From Aurifilum marmelostoma (lineage: Eukaryota > Ascomycota > Sordariomycetes > Diaporthales > Cryphonectriaceae), in assembly GCA_027559495.1 (NCBI GenBank), contig JAMXSV010000021.1:310001-374000 (forward strand): a stretch of DNA of 64,000 nucleotides, given 5' to 3'. Shown here piece after piece: positions 1-10,870 of the stretch (positions are counted from its first letter, which is position 1; each line of letters starts with the position of its first letter). Below the pieces are notes generated by a model. It was not told the DNA's origin. It saw only the letters and a list, made by a program, of their open reading frames with translations, and did not search any database. A program made the position numbers and the translations under genes.

Positions 1-200
1 GGTGGCTGTCCATCTCGGCGTTGTAGATTTCGGCACAAGAGATGTCTATCCATCTATTTATATAATATACAGCCAAGCCTCACCAGCACCCGAGACACAA
101 TCTTGGTTCATCCCCCCCCCCCCCCTTTTCTTTTCTCTCTCTATCTCTCTTCTCTACTTGATGCCCAAACCTGTATGACTTCGATTCCCCCCCCCCCGGC

Positions 201-1211
201 CTAGGCCATCCTCTCGGACTCCTCGAGCAGCTTCTCCACACTAAACCGGCTATCGCCCGCACCAAACCACTCCAGCAGCCTCCTCCTCTCCTCCGCCCTC
301 TCCTTGCTGATGTCCTCCTTGCCCTCCCCGTCCCACCCGCCGTAGAACCTCTGCAGGCACATGACCAGCCACCGCGCGTCCTCGGGCCGCACCCCCCGGT
401 CTGCCACCACCTGGCCCTGCATCAGGACGACCTTCTTGTCCCCGGCCAGGTCAAGATGGTGCGTGACCGTCGTGTGCGGCGCCGCGAACTCGCCCCGCGC
501 CTTGTACTCGGCCAGCTGCGTGAACAGCACCGTGCTCGTCCCCGTCGGCGGGTCAAACGTCCACTGCAGGAAGTGGATCTCGGCGCCCTGCTCCGGGTGC
601 GGCACGGGCAGCACGAACTGCGGGTGCCGCCGCGCCAGGGCCTCCATGGCCGCGTATGTGTGGTGCGGGATCACGGCGCAGAGCGAGTGCGGGCTGCTGG
701 CGTGGCGGAGGCGCCAGATGGCCGTGAGCTCGGCGATGGGCAGCTCGCGCGCCTTGGGGAGGTCGAGGATCTCGGAGAGGGGCTTGATGCCTGTGTTGGA
801 GGAGGAGGACGAGGTGGGTTTTGAGGACGGGCTGCCGCCGCCTTTGGTATAGGCGGCGGCATGAGGTGGTGGTGGTGGTGTCGTCGTTGTTGTGGCGGGT
901 GGTTGTTGTTGTTGTTGTTCGGCGTCGTCAAGAGGTGGTACCCCCGGCACCGACCCGGCATCTCTCTTTCGGACCTCTTGTATCTTGTCCGAGTAGGCCT
1001 TCTTCAGCTCCTCGATGTTCCCGTGGCCCTCCTCCCTCGCCTTGGCGTCCAGCTTCTCGCGGTACTTCTCGAGCACCGTGCGCGAGGCCTGCGTCGTCGC
1101 GAGGAAGCGCACGTCGTGCACCTGCGCCCAGCGCCGCTGGCTGCCCGCGCGCAGGGAGCGCAGGTTGCCGCTGAGGAGGTTTCGCAGCGCTGGTATTCGT
1201 GGTAGAGCCAT
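201..1211 (-). CDS. ATP11: ATP11-type mitochondrial F1-ATPase assembly chaperone
   Basis: Single-exon gene of 336 aa. ATP11 family proteins act in the mitochondrial matrix, where they bind free F1 beta subunits and help assemble the alpha3-beta3 hexamer of ATP synthase. The first ~40 residues are rich in Arg, Leu and Ser with almost no acidic residues, as in a matrix targeting peptide. The conserved fold starts near residue 143 (GIKPLSEILDLPK) and runs to the C terminus, including WRLRHASSPHSLCAVIP and a tyrosine/phenylalanine-rich end (LQRFYGGWDG). Residues ~98-140 are a low-complexity insert of Gln5, Thr and Pro runs and Ser-rich sequence that lies outside the core fold. The start is the first in-frame ATG. 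Family assignment rests on recognised sequence pattern, not on a search. Confidence 0.9.
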   Translation of the reverse strand: MALPRIPALRNLLSGNLRSLRAGSQRRWAQVHDVRFLATTQASRTVLEKYREKLDAKAREEGHGNIEELKKAYSDKIQEVRKRDAGSVPGVPPLDDAEQQQQQPPATTTTTPPPPPHAAAYTKGGGSPSSKPTSSSSSNTGIKPLSEILDLPKARELPIAELTAIWRLRHASSPHSLCAVIPHHTYAAMEALARRHPQFVLPVPHPEQGAEIHFLQWTFDPPTGTSTVLFTQLAEYKARGEFAAPHTTVTHHLDLAGDKKVVLMQGQVVADRGVRPEDARWLVMCLQRFYGGWDGEGKEDISKERAEERRRLLEWFGAGDSRFSVEKLLEESERMA

Positions 1212-1299
1212 CTTCTTGTGTGCGGACAGCGTGGGGGAGCTTGTGGGCGGGAGGAAAAAGCTCAGCAGCGTGGTTCTTCGTCTTTTTCTGGGTAGGGAT

Positions 1300-1327
1300 T
1301 GACGTCACGCCAAAACCCTAACCCTTG
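1300..1327. promoter_or_regulatory. CRE palindrome and telomere-like repeat upstream of ATP11
   Basis: A perfect TGACGTCA palindrome (ATF/CREB-type bZIP site) lies at 1300-1307, about 90 bp upstream of the ATP11 start codon. Seven bases further upstream, AACCCTAACCCTTG (1314-1327) reads as two TTAGGG-like units on the gene's strand. Such motifs are bound by Tbf1/telobox-type factors in yeasts. Binding here is inferred from sequence only. Confidence 0.4.
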
Positions 1328-3089
1328 TTTTATGCGGATGTCGGTGTGGCAGTGTGAAGCACTGGAGAATAGCCCTGAAGAGTGATTCAGTGGTATGCTT
1401 GCTGTAAGCTGAGCCTGACTGCTTCAGTGCACTGCTTACAGGTTCTAGTACCGGTCCACTGTAGCTCCTCCTGCCATCTGCAAGTAGATGAAGGCAAAGA
1501 ACCCATGTCAAGATCATTGATTCTTAATTCATGACTAGGGAGATATGCTGCCTCTTATGATCATGGATCCCAACCTGTTTCAACATCAAGTTAATCCATT
1601 GTGATTTCGGCGTCATTCATTCTCTTCAGCAGCTCAAGTCTCGGAAGCCTCCAACAGTGCCAGGACACCCTGTCTCCTGCTCCTTCATACATACATACAC
1701 TTCAATGTTGATTATGCGTACCCTCACTACAGTCTTAGCCTTTGAAAGCCTAAAGTCCTTGGCTCAGCACCGTGGATACTCACTGAGCGTGCCTCTGTCC
1801 ACACATAGAGAGTGTCAGATCCATAATCTCATTTGCTTCGCCCTTTTCCGAAGTTGACAGTAAACCTTTAAGGATGGCTTGAACAGCTGGTTGGCCCCTT
1901 ATGGCTTCACGAGCCATATGAGCGACCCCGGAAAGGATGAAAATAGAGCATCACAGTGCTCTTTAAACTGTACTTGGGTATGTAGGATTACTAGATTACC
2001 AAGTATTACTGTACTGGAGGACGGAAGGCGGATATGGGCCAGCAAGCCACACGAGAACTGAAGAGAATAATCGAAATCTATTGCCATCCCATCTCACCGG
2101 AGGAGGATCAATTCCCACGCCATTGCCTGTGATGCGAATGAGGCACATAGCGCAAGACAGAGTCAACGTGAACAGGGCGGGGTCTTAATCATGGCGGGTG
2201 TGGACGGGTGCGGATTGTCACTGCTCAAAAAAATATTACCAAGGCTTTACATCCACAAAGTGCTCTGATCTATCTAGGCAATTCACCCTGACCAGAGGCC
2301 GACGACAAGTGGGCGATGGGCAATTGATGCACTATGACAGTACAATTTGAATACGACCAGGACGACGTCAACCTCCATCACAGGGCAGGGCAGCCACCAA
2401 TGTACATATAGACACACACATACGACAGCTTCAGTTGATCTTAGTAGAGAGAGAGAAATCCACTTCCCCATGGGGAAACCCCCTAGGGAAAAAATGGCGA
2501 TTTCGGGAGAAGAACCCACAGCTTCCCGCCGTAGATCCCATCTACCCACTGCAAACGACCCCACATTGAGTGATGGAAAGTAAGAACCCGGAAGGAATCT
2601 CTCAACAGACTTCGTGCTGCTGACGAGTGGTGCGGAGAACTTGTTTGGGGTGGAAAAGGGCCGGGGGCAAGGGGATGGAGGGGAAAGGATACGCATGAGG
2701 AGGAGGCTTGGGTGCCAGGGGGGGGGGAGAGGGGTTCTTATTCCGACGACACCTCAACGTCGTCCTGCCAAGATGAGAGTTTCATCTTGTTCCGACGTTG
2801 GGATTGGGTTTACTTTTCTAGTACGACAACCCTATTAATCTCATAGATGACACTGGCAACATCATCATGACACGCTTTCTCGAGGTGGTCCAGGAGCAAG
2901 GGAAAATGCACGCCGGCCAGTTCTGTTATCATACAATTCGTCGGAGAAGTGGTATCCTTCCTTCCTTGGCCCTGAACCCATAGCCATGAACACCATCTAT
3001 CACCAGGGTCTAACCCCTTCTTGAATCTATGGTCTGGTGCAGTCTAGTCTATCCTGTCCGGCTCCCGCTCTCGTCTTGTTTTTCCCTCT
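1328..3089. other. Intergenic spacer between ATP11 and CCP1
   Basis: About 1.8 kb between the ATP11 upstream region and the CCP1 stop codon. I find no reading frame that looks coding; the open frames here are short, unrelated to known families and mostly lack ATG starts. A G-run sits at about 2720. Nothing else stands out. Confidence 0.6.
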
Positions 3090-4288
3090 TCACTCCTGCT
3101 CTCCCAGCGTCTTCAGCTCCCACCTCTCCTTGCCCTCGGGAAACGGCACCCCGAGCTCAAACAGCTTCACAATCACATTGCTAAAGTCGCGGAAGAACAG
3201 GTCATTGTCCTTGGCATACTTGACCACCCACGCCTTGAACTTCTTGTCGGCCACCAGCGCCATGTCCGCCGGCAGCATCATGATGGTCTCGTCCTCGTTG
3301 ACGTACTGCTTGGGCCCGTCCCACTTCTTCCAGTGCCACTTGCGGTCCGTCAGGAACTGGAAGTAGTCGTTGGTCAGCACCGTGGGCGAGAAGGTCCAGG
3401 GCCCGTCGAAGCCGGACCGGTCCGTGTGGCAACGGCCCAGGGCGTGCGCCCCCGACAGGGCCACAATCTCCTGGTCGCCAAAGCCCATGCGGTAGAAGAT
3501 GGACCGCAGGTGGTCCTGGCCCTTGGCGCCGTCCGGGAGCCGCCCGTCCGGGGTGCAGGCCGCGACGTCGCGGTCGGACCGGCCGGGGCGGTAGGGGATC
3601 CTGGGCCCCAGCATCTCCTGGATGGCGCAGACGCCGCCGAGGATCCAGAGGTCAGAGTACGAGAGCCAGGGGAACTTCTCTGTTTCCGGTGGCAAGAGGT
3701 TGTTGGTCAGCGCGGATCCCAGCAAAGGCTTGTGTGTGTGTCTGTGTGTATGTATGCTTACCCTTGACAGGTTCCAAAAAGTCTCTTGCGTGCTTGAGAC
3801 CAGCGTTCGCTCCGTGGTCCGCTTCAGGTGCGAACCTCATGGTGGCCCCATTGCTGCCACCCGTACCCGTCTGCGCATCGTACGTGCCCGAGGCATGCCA
3901 CGCCAGCCGCACCAGGACGGGGCCGTACGAGCCGTCGTCGTACTCGTCGTTCTCGTCCAGCCTCTTGGCAATCTCGTTGTACACCTTCTGGTAGTCCTCC
4001 TTGGTCGGGTTGGTCAGGACCTTGGGCGCCTCGAGCTGGGTGCTGGACGACGAGGAGTAGTAATAGAAGGCTCCGCCAGCTGCGGCGGCGGCGAGGGTGA
4101 TGTAGAGGATCGGGGGAGGAGGACGACGGCTTGGGGGCTTCGCTCGAGGAGGAGGAGTAGAAACGGTGCCCTTGTTGGCCAGAGTAGCGCTGCTGGCGGA
4201 AGGCTGTTCGGGGAGCAGAGGTGGCAAATGTTCTGCGGGATGTGAAGCGGGTCGCCGTACGGGCGAGTTGGCGCGTTGTGGTGGCCAT
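3090..4288 (-). CDS. CCP1: Mitochondrial cytochrome c peroxidase, with apparent leader frameshift
   Basis: Haem peroxidase of the intermembrane space that reduces H2O2 using ferrocytochrome c. Exons are 3762-4288 and 3090-3679; the intron 3680-3761 (GTAAGC..ACAG) joins to give PVKEKFPW, a family signature. Corrected length is about 371 aa. Distal Arg-x-x-Trp-His (LVRLAWH, Trp~130/His~131), proximal His~254 (SGAHALGRCH), radical-site Trp~270 (GPW) and the Asp of LPADMAL are all present, and the His-His and His-Trp spacings (123 and 16) equal those of yeast CCP. The leader starting at MATTTRQLART is in one frame, but the membrane sorting segment ILYITLAAAAAGG and everything after it are in the +1 frame. 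The switch falls near 4100-4125 in a TCC/CCCCC tract. No ATG exists in the second frame, so a single extra base (sequencing error, or a real mutation) is the simplest reading. Confidence 0.88.
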
Positions 4289-4413
4289 TGTGGGCTGAAG
4301 GAACAAGGAGTGGTGTCAGTTCAGTGGAAAGGTATCTTGCCAAGGTGGACAAAAGTATCGTACGATGGGGTGGGTGTGGGATAGTGTGCCTCAATCAAGG
4401 GTAGACAAGATTT

Positions 4414-4429
4414 GGGGGGGGGGGGGGGG
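4414..4429. repeat. Poly(G) run of 16
   Basis: An uninterrupted 16-nt G run, about 125 bp upstream of the CCP1 start codon on the plus strand (poly(C) on the gene's strand). It is one of many long mononucleotide runs in the spacers of this window. Confidence 0.9.
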
Positions 4430-6540
4430 TGGGAGGTAATATGGGGAAGGGCAAGGGAAGGAATGTGTCCATATATAGGTGGTGAACGGCTCGAGAACGA
4501 TGGAAGCAGCTTACTCTTCAGGTGTCTGTATTCAGAAGTACTTTTTCAGCAGAAGACCAAACCGTTACACAGAATAGTGATGTAATATTCAGGCAGAGGT
4601 GGAGGGAGAAGAAAAAGAAGAAAAAAAGAGTCATAGGTCAGAACCAAGGGAAAGAAGAAGGAAGAAGAAATTAGAAAAAGAAGGAGAAAAAAGACCGAGC
4701 GTATTCCTGATTATTCATATAGCAGGGAGGAGAAATACCCAGCCCGAGACAAGACACACAGGCCTCGTCCTCCTCCCTCTCTATTCTTCCCTCGAGGGTC
4801 CGGCACGGTAGCACCTCATCGCTATCTCACCTCACCTAGAAAGCCAACGAAACCGACATGGGGAACCCTTCAACGGGCAGCATACGCACGACAGAGTAAT
4901 TGCCCAGCCCTCATTGGTCAACCTGGTGGTCCTCCATCCGTAGCCCACAGGCCCCACCGAGGCCCGCCCCAGTCCGTCTCCGCGTCGCGGTCCTCTTTTT
5001 TTTCTTCCTTGCCTTCTCTTGCTCTCTTTTTTGGACGTACTTCGGTATCTTTTGAGGAAACCCTGCCCCACCAAACTCTGCAATGGCGCCGGCTGGAGGT
5101 GGGGTCCTGCTTGGGCGGTGGGTAATCCCAGAAGGCAAGCCGAAAGTCTCACATGCCGAGATTTGGCCTGTGACTGAATAAGACGTGTGCTTGCGTGGCT
5201 TTAATCGCCGAACGCATCCCCAATTCATCCTGATCTCACGGGCATGGGTGAAACTCAAATTCTCGTCTGCAGTGGAACGAGTGGCGGCAGGGGAAAAGGT
5301 GTGACTACGTGTGTATCTCGCGATTTGTTCTTGGCAAGGGTTCCCTTTTCTTTCCTCCCTTTTTTTCCTCTTCCTTTCTTTCTTCTCAATCTATCCTTAG
5401 TCCGTTGACAAACCCTGTACGCCCTTCTCTCCCGGGCCGATCTCGGTATTGGGGTAACTCTTCTTTTCCTGTGTCTGAGCTGTACATAGTAAGGATGGTG
5501 GGTTGGTGCTTGGTAATCAACTGCCAGAGTCGTCAACAAAACAGCTACCCCCACAAGGGCCCATGGCCGAGGTCTATCCTGTTATCTTTATTTCCTCTCG
5601 TACGCATCGTATTTACTTACAGAAAAAGAAGAAAAAAAGTCAATGACGCTGTTGTTGACTCATCCTGCCCACCCAGAAAAGAAAGCAAATCGAACTCTCC
5701 ATCGAGTGCAGGAAACAAACCATGCTCGGCCTCCTCCGGATCGCCACAAATACCTGGCAGCGGGCCCTGACAGTCGTCCGCCGCCGCTTTCCCCGTCCGT
5801 GACTCAGCAGCCTGCTGCATGCATCCTTGCACACAAGCAAAGCCCGGTGAGCTTGGTAGTCAATCTGTGGCACTCCCTGCAGAGCCCGGGTTCCGGAACG
5901 ACGCTGTGTCTGGTGGCATGATATTACATAGTACATACCACAGCATAAGGGATCTGCTGTGTAGCCCCAAGCCCGACACACAGTAGACATGTCACCTAGT
6001 CATGTGCTTGCGTGAAACTCGGATTTGTGCATTTCCTCGGAGGCTTCGAGGAAGAGAGGACCCCCCTGCAGGTGCTATTGGATCATGCTCTCCCAGAGCG
6101 GGTTAAAGGTGCTCTCATTCAAAAGACTCTGTACCGGAGTATGAGGCAACATGAGTAGACTGGACATTATTACTCAGGTTCCACGTGGCGAGGACCTTGT
6201 CTAGACTATGCCTTTTCCTCCTCCTTCTACCAGCATGACAGGTGATTCTCGATATCATTGACGTTGTTCAGTAGACCGCACCGCCTGACCGTATCAAGGA
6301 CTACCGCCGCCCAACAGACTCAAATCATATCGGACTCGAAACCTCAGAACCACCCAGACTGAGCTTGCCACGCCATCATCGTACATCCAATCCAGTCCCA
6401 GAATCCCTAGTATACAGCAGAGCGCCGACGATGCATTCGATTTCTTTTGTTTTTCTTCCCCCGCCTCCCGCTTCCTTCTTCTTCTTTCCCCTCCACGGTC
6501 TGATAGCAAGATGTGTAAAAATAGCAAATCGGGACTGTTA
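4430..6540. other. Spacer between CCP1 and PRP39
   Basis: About 2.1 kb. It contains purine-rich stretches (4590-4700), pyrimidine-rich stretches (4985-5035, 5340-5400) and one CCAAT box on the minus strand at ~4913-4918 (TGACCAATGA), which could serve CCP1 because CCAAT-binding Hap complexes often control respiratory genes. I see no credible coding frame. The part near 6540 should hold the PRP39 3' UTR. Confidence 0.5.
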
Positions 6541-8953
6541 TTAGTTGAAATCCACGATACCAGTAGCCTTAGGATCTGGTTCGCTGTACAATTCGTAGAA
6601 GCTGAAATACCGTGCCTCGGCGTTGATCCGGGATGCCTCGTCGAGCTCGCCCAGCGCCACACCGTTATCCTTGGCAGAGAACTTGTCTTTGGAGATGGAG
6701 ACAGGTCTGGAGAGTATGGTCAGTCTGCTTGCTTCGCCGATTTGGGGGGTGGGGGGTGGGAGGGGGTGAGTAATTCAATCGTTTTGACGCACCCTGCCAT
6801 CTCCCGGTCAACTTCCAGGAACTTCTTCATAGCGTCCTTGACGCCGCGCCGCTGCAGGTAGTCCAGGTACTTCATACAGAGCTCCTTCTTGGTCGCAGTA
6901 GACATGCGGCTCCTTGTCTTCATCTCATCGATGACCTTCTGGACCCGCTCGCCGTGCTCGGCCTCCAGCTCCGTGTTGGTGGGCTGCTCAAGCTCGAAAT
7001 CCAGCCACTTGCTCCAGAACTCCCGGCTGTCTGCGTACCACTGCACGTTGTTGAGGAAGACAGTGCGCGCCTCTTCCACAGAACCCTTGACCTTCCACAG
7101 CAGGACGGCCCATTGTGTCACGAGTGCGGCCTTGGTGTACAGATCCACCGCAGTGGAGTCGATCTGTGCCTTGTACACGTCGATGGCGGCATCAAGACCG
7201 CTCTGCCGCCGCTCCAGGTTGGCCCACGAGATGATGGCCTCGACGCAGTTTGGCAGCTTCTGGAGGATCGCCTCGTGGATCGCCCGGGCAATGTCCGCCC
7301 GGCCATTTGCCTCTTCGAAATACGCAAACTGCATCCGGATGCCAGGCCGGCTGACCGGCACATACAGTGTCACCGCGCGCAGGAAGATGTTCCTCACGTC
7401 CTCGTCCTTGTTGGACTGCGCTGACATCCAGCGCGTGTACCGGAACCAGAACTCGTCGTAGAAGGCACACGTTACCAGACACCGCTCGTACAGGGCAGTG
7501 ATCCTGGCGAAGTCTCCCTCCGCCTCCTCAAAATCTAGGTACTTCCGCCAGTTGTTAAGCTGCGAGTGGTCGAGCTCGGTGACGTGGAAGTATGGCCTCT
7601 TGATCTCCGATTCGTATGTCCAGCGCTTGGTCGTCTCCGTCTGTGTCTTCTGGAAGACCTCATAGAACATGCCGTCTATCTTGACGCGGACGTCGCGATC
7701 AATCTCTGCCTCTGACTTGACTGTGCCGAAGGAAGCTGCCTCGGCCCCCACCTCGGCGCGGAAGCGGGCGAGCAGTTCCGGCTCGACAATCTCGTTCAAG
7801 GGCCGCGAGTGCGATAGATTTCGGAATCGCTCGTAGTATCGGGCGTACTGGTGCATCGGGATGTAAATCACACGTTTCAAGATCGCGAAGATCTTGTCGT
7901 GCGCCTCCTGCCGCTCCTCGTACTCGATGTACTTGTCCCAGAAAGGATGCGCCAGGAAGTCGAGTCCCACATGCGTAGCTGCGCGTTCGAATAGACTAGG
8001 ACAGGTCAGTTGTTAGATACGCTCCAGTGAACAAGAGAGGGGGAAGGGGGGGGGGGCGGGAGAGGAGGAGGGAGGCGTGTAAGGCAGGATCCAAACACAG
8101 GAAGGGTGAGAAGTGCGAACAGTAAATGAATCCTTCTCCCAAGGTGATCGACGAACAACAGCTCAGTGTCTTTTTTTTTTGTTTTTTTTTTTTTTTTTTT
8201 TTTTGCGACGGGGGGGAAAGCGTAAGAGTAGGGGGGTTCATAGCGAGTATGATGATGATGTGTGGTTTTGGAAAATCAACAATGCCTGGTAGATTCTGTG
8301 AGACGCGATCCCAGCGGAAAGATGGTTGGCCCTTTGTGGTATTTCTCACCGGAACCCATTGTTGCGGTCGGAAAAGAAGTGATCTTGTCTCTGGCGAGAG
8401 CGGCTGCGAGGTTTGCGACAGATGGCGATCTTGACGAACGCGCCGATGGCTGAAAAGAGGTTATGGGGAAGGAAAGCAGCCTCAGTTACTTACTCTCTCA
8501 CAAGGGCGGGCTCGTGGGTGGTCTCCATCTTGAAGGAGCAGTAGTCTGTCCAGAGATCGACCGAGTTGGTGATGCTAGCGCAGCCTCGCTCGTAAATCAT
8601 CTCTGCAGACTCTGGGCCCGAGATGTTGAATTCCAGGTCGGCATATTTCTTCCAGTATCCGAACAGAGGAGGGAACTTGAGTAGATAACGGTCGTAGGTA
8701 TTGCGCAATGTTGTCAGGGCCTGAGGGCTTGAGTTTCTATTCAGGCCTCCGTCGAGGCTCTCGCACGCGCGCACCAGCTTTTCCCAGGCTTCGAAGCTGT
8801 CAGGGTCCGTCTCCTGTGCAGAGGGTGACGCAAATTAGCATGGATTGAGACAATTGTCATTGCGCTGGAACCCAGACTTACGACCTCAGTGTTCAGCTTG
8901 CGGATCTCAGCATTCTCCTCCTCTGAGCCACCATAGTTCTGAAGGTCAGCCAT
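6541..8953 (-). CDS. PRP39: Pre-mRNA-processing factor 39 (U1 snRNP, HAT repeats)
   Basis: Four-exon gene: 8882-8953, 8494-8813, 6793-7995, 6541-6706, giving 586 aa. PRP39 is a nuclear U1 snRNP component needed for stable 5' splice-site recognition. The protein is built of HAT (half-TPR) repeats; typical pairs of Trp and aromatic residues are seen in FGYWKKYADLEF, LWTDYCSFK, HPFWDKYIEYEER, WRKYLDFEE, FWFRYTRWM and FWSKWLDFEL. The N terminus MADLQNYGGSEEENAE is acidic. Junction evidence: introns 8814-8881, 7996-8493 and 6707-6792 all have GT..AG ends; they restore NTEV/ETDPD, LVRD/LFERAATHV and EMAG/PVSIS. The second intron, 498 nt, is far longer than the others and holds a 23-nt T run. The protein ends in GIVDFN. 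Confidence 0.92.
8171..8204. repeat. Interrupted poly(T) tract inside the long PRP39 intron
   Basis: Ten T, one G, then 23 T on the plus strand, which is poly(A) in the PRP39 pre-mRNA. It lies within the 498-nt intron. Confidence 0.9.
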
Positions 8954-10870
8954 CTGCGCTGTGGGTGTGTGCTTATGCGACAAAGACCAGGGCTGGTCCA
9001 GGATTCGGTCAGGAAAGGCAGGGCAGATTAAGAAATAAATTGAGCTGGGTACAGATGTGCTGCGACAATAGGTGAAGAAATGATCAGGTTCCCTAAGGGC
9101 AATGGATCCAACTCAAAAGAGATGGTGGAGGGTTGGGTGGCTGGGGTTGGAAAGGTTGAAAAAGGAGAGAAGAATGACGGATTAACGAGTCCAGCTTGCG
9201 CAGGTTGCAAATTCACAGCTGCATCCATCCCTGCCTGCTGCTGGGAAGGGATCCAGCTTGTGTTGGAGCTGCAGTGACTGGGTGTGACTGTTGGTCATTG
9301 GCCCGTGCTGGTCTGGGCTGTTCTTATGTAAGCAGGACTCCACCGAGCTGCAGGTTAAAATTCTACCGTGTTTGGAATCCAGCATAAAGATCCCCTCCTT
9401 CTTTCTTTTACAACATGAGCTTGTGATGATTTACTTAAAACAAACATGATAGGAAGAGGATGACTCTGCCAGACATGGCGAGTATGATCTCACCCGTTGT
9501 ACAATATCTGAAGCTCGACCCACAGCAAACCTTCTTCTTTTGTTTCAGTCTCTACTTCTTTCTCTTGACTTGTTTGCCAGGCCAGACTTTGTCTGTCACC
9601 AAACACTTGATGCTTTTGCTTCCAAGACGGAGCTTTCCATGAAAAGACTGCCTGACTGCGATGCCCTTTTTGTGGTGTCTTATTCCACTGTCAATGTCCC
9701 AGAGCCTGAAAGCTATTCTGTTCAATAGATGGCACTGGTTGCATATGGGAAACAGGCAACCAGCAGTTCTACTCTGCATGAAAAGACAGGCAGTCCTGTC
9801 AGGGGCCAGGTGGTTCTTACGGAACGGTTCCCACCGGAAACCATCGTCCGAACTATTCGCCGTCGTGTGTTTCAAGATTGCGGCGGGTCATTTCGGAGAC
9901 TTGTGTAGCAGATGTCCGTCGTGGTGGTGGTGACCCTGCTTCGTTAATTCATGGTACTGCAAGACGCCTGACTGCTGTGCACGAGCTGTATCGCCCTCCT
10001 GTTGACAATCCATGAGCAAGTCTGCCCAGATCATGCATGGCTGTGTGGTCTGCAAGAGCGAGGCGATGACATGACGTCCCTCGTGGAAGAATTTTCAATC
10101 AAGCCTTCCTGATGGTGTCTCGCCATGGGTGTTCATGTTCGTATCCATGAATTGCTGTGGCCTACCTAGTCGTGCTCGAGGCTAAATTCGATCAAATGAA
10201 ACTCTAATTATTGGCCTCTTGTCGCAGGGACCCAGTATATTATATATGTCTAACTCTGGAGGCCATGGGCTTGATATTAAGAACCGTTTGGACCTTGCAA
10301 AATTACTTACAGAGCCGCATTACTTGCTTCCCCATGGGGTACCTCTCAAGATATATTTACTGTACTACTATCAAACAGGCACCAAGTACGCAGGATAGTG
10401 TCCGCCCCTCGGGACTTCGCAGGGCTGAAGACTGTGCACGGGCCGTGTCACACGTCATTGGCTCCATGGTAGGGGCGGGCAGCTGCACGTTCAATGCACT
10501 TTCCGGCATTCTGCATCTGATGTGTAAACTCGACAATTTCGGCAGCCAACGACCACGAGGCAGAGAAATTTTAAACAATCAGGAAATCAAAAAGGCAACT
10601 TTCCATGATTCTTGTCAGAAATAGTTATATCAGCTTACAATCATCATCATCACTTTGAAGGATTCCGTCAAGACCCCTTTCTGAACACGTCTCCTGTGCT
10701 GTTCCTCCTGTGCCTTAAATCGTCAGAAACAGACACACTGGTCAGGACATGTGTCACCCCTTTTGCCCATTGTCGCCCTCCTGAGAGCGCGCGCGCGGAG
10801 AGAGTCGAGCACGCCCTGCTCGCCACCAAGCTGAACAGCAGCCCTCTCTCCCTGGCCAGCCAGTAGGAGC
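8954..10870. other. Divergent spacer upstream of PRP39 and the phosphoinositide phosphatase
   Basis: About 1.9 kb shared by two outward-facing genes. No coding frame is convincing. A TATATAT stretch lies at ~10238-10250 and an alternating GCGCGCGCG run at ~10787-10797, the latter about 75 bp before the downstream start codon. Otherwise it is ordinary mixed sequence. Confidence 0.5.
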
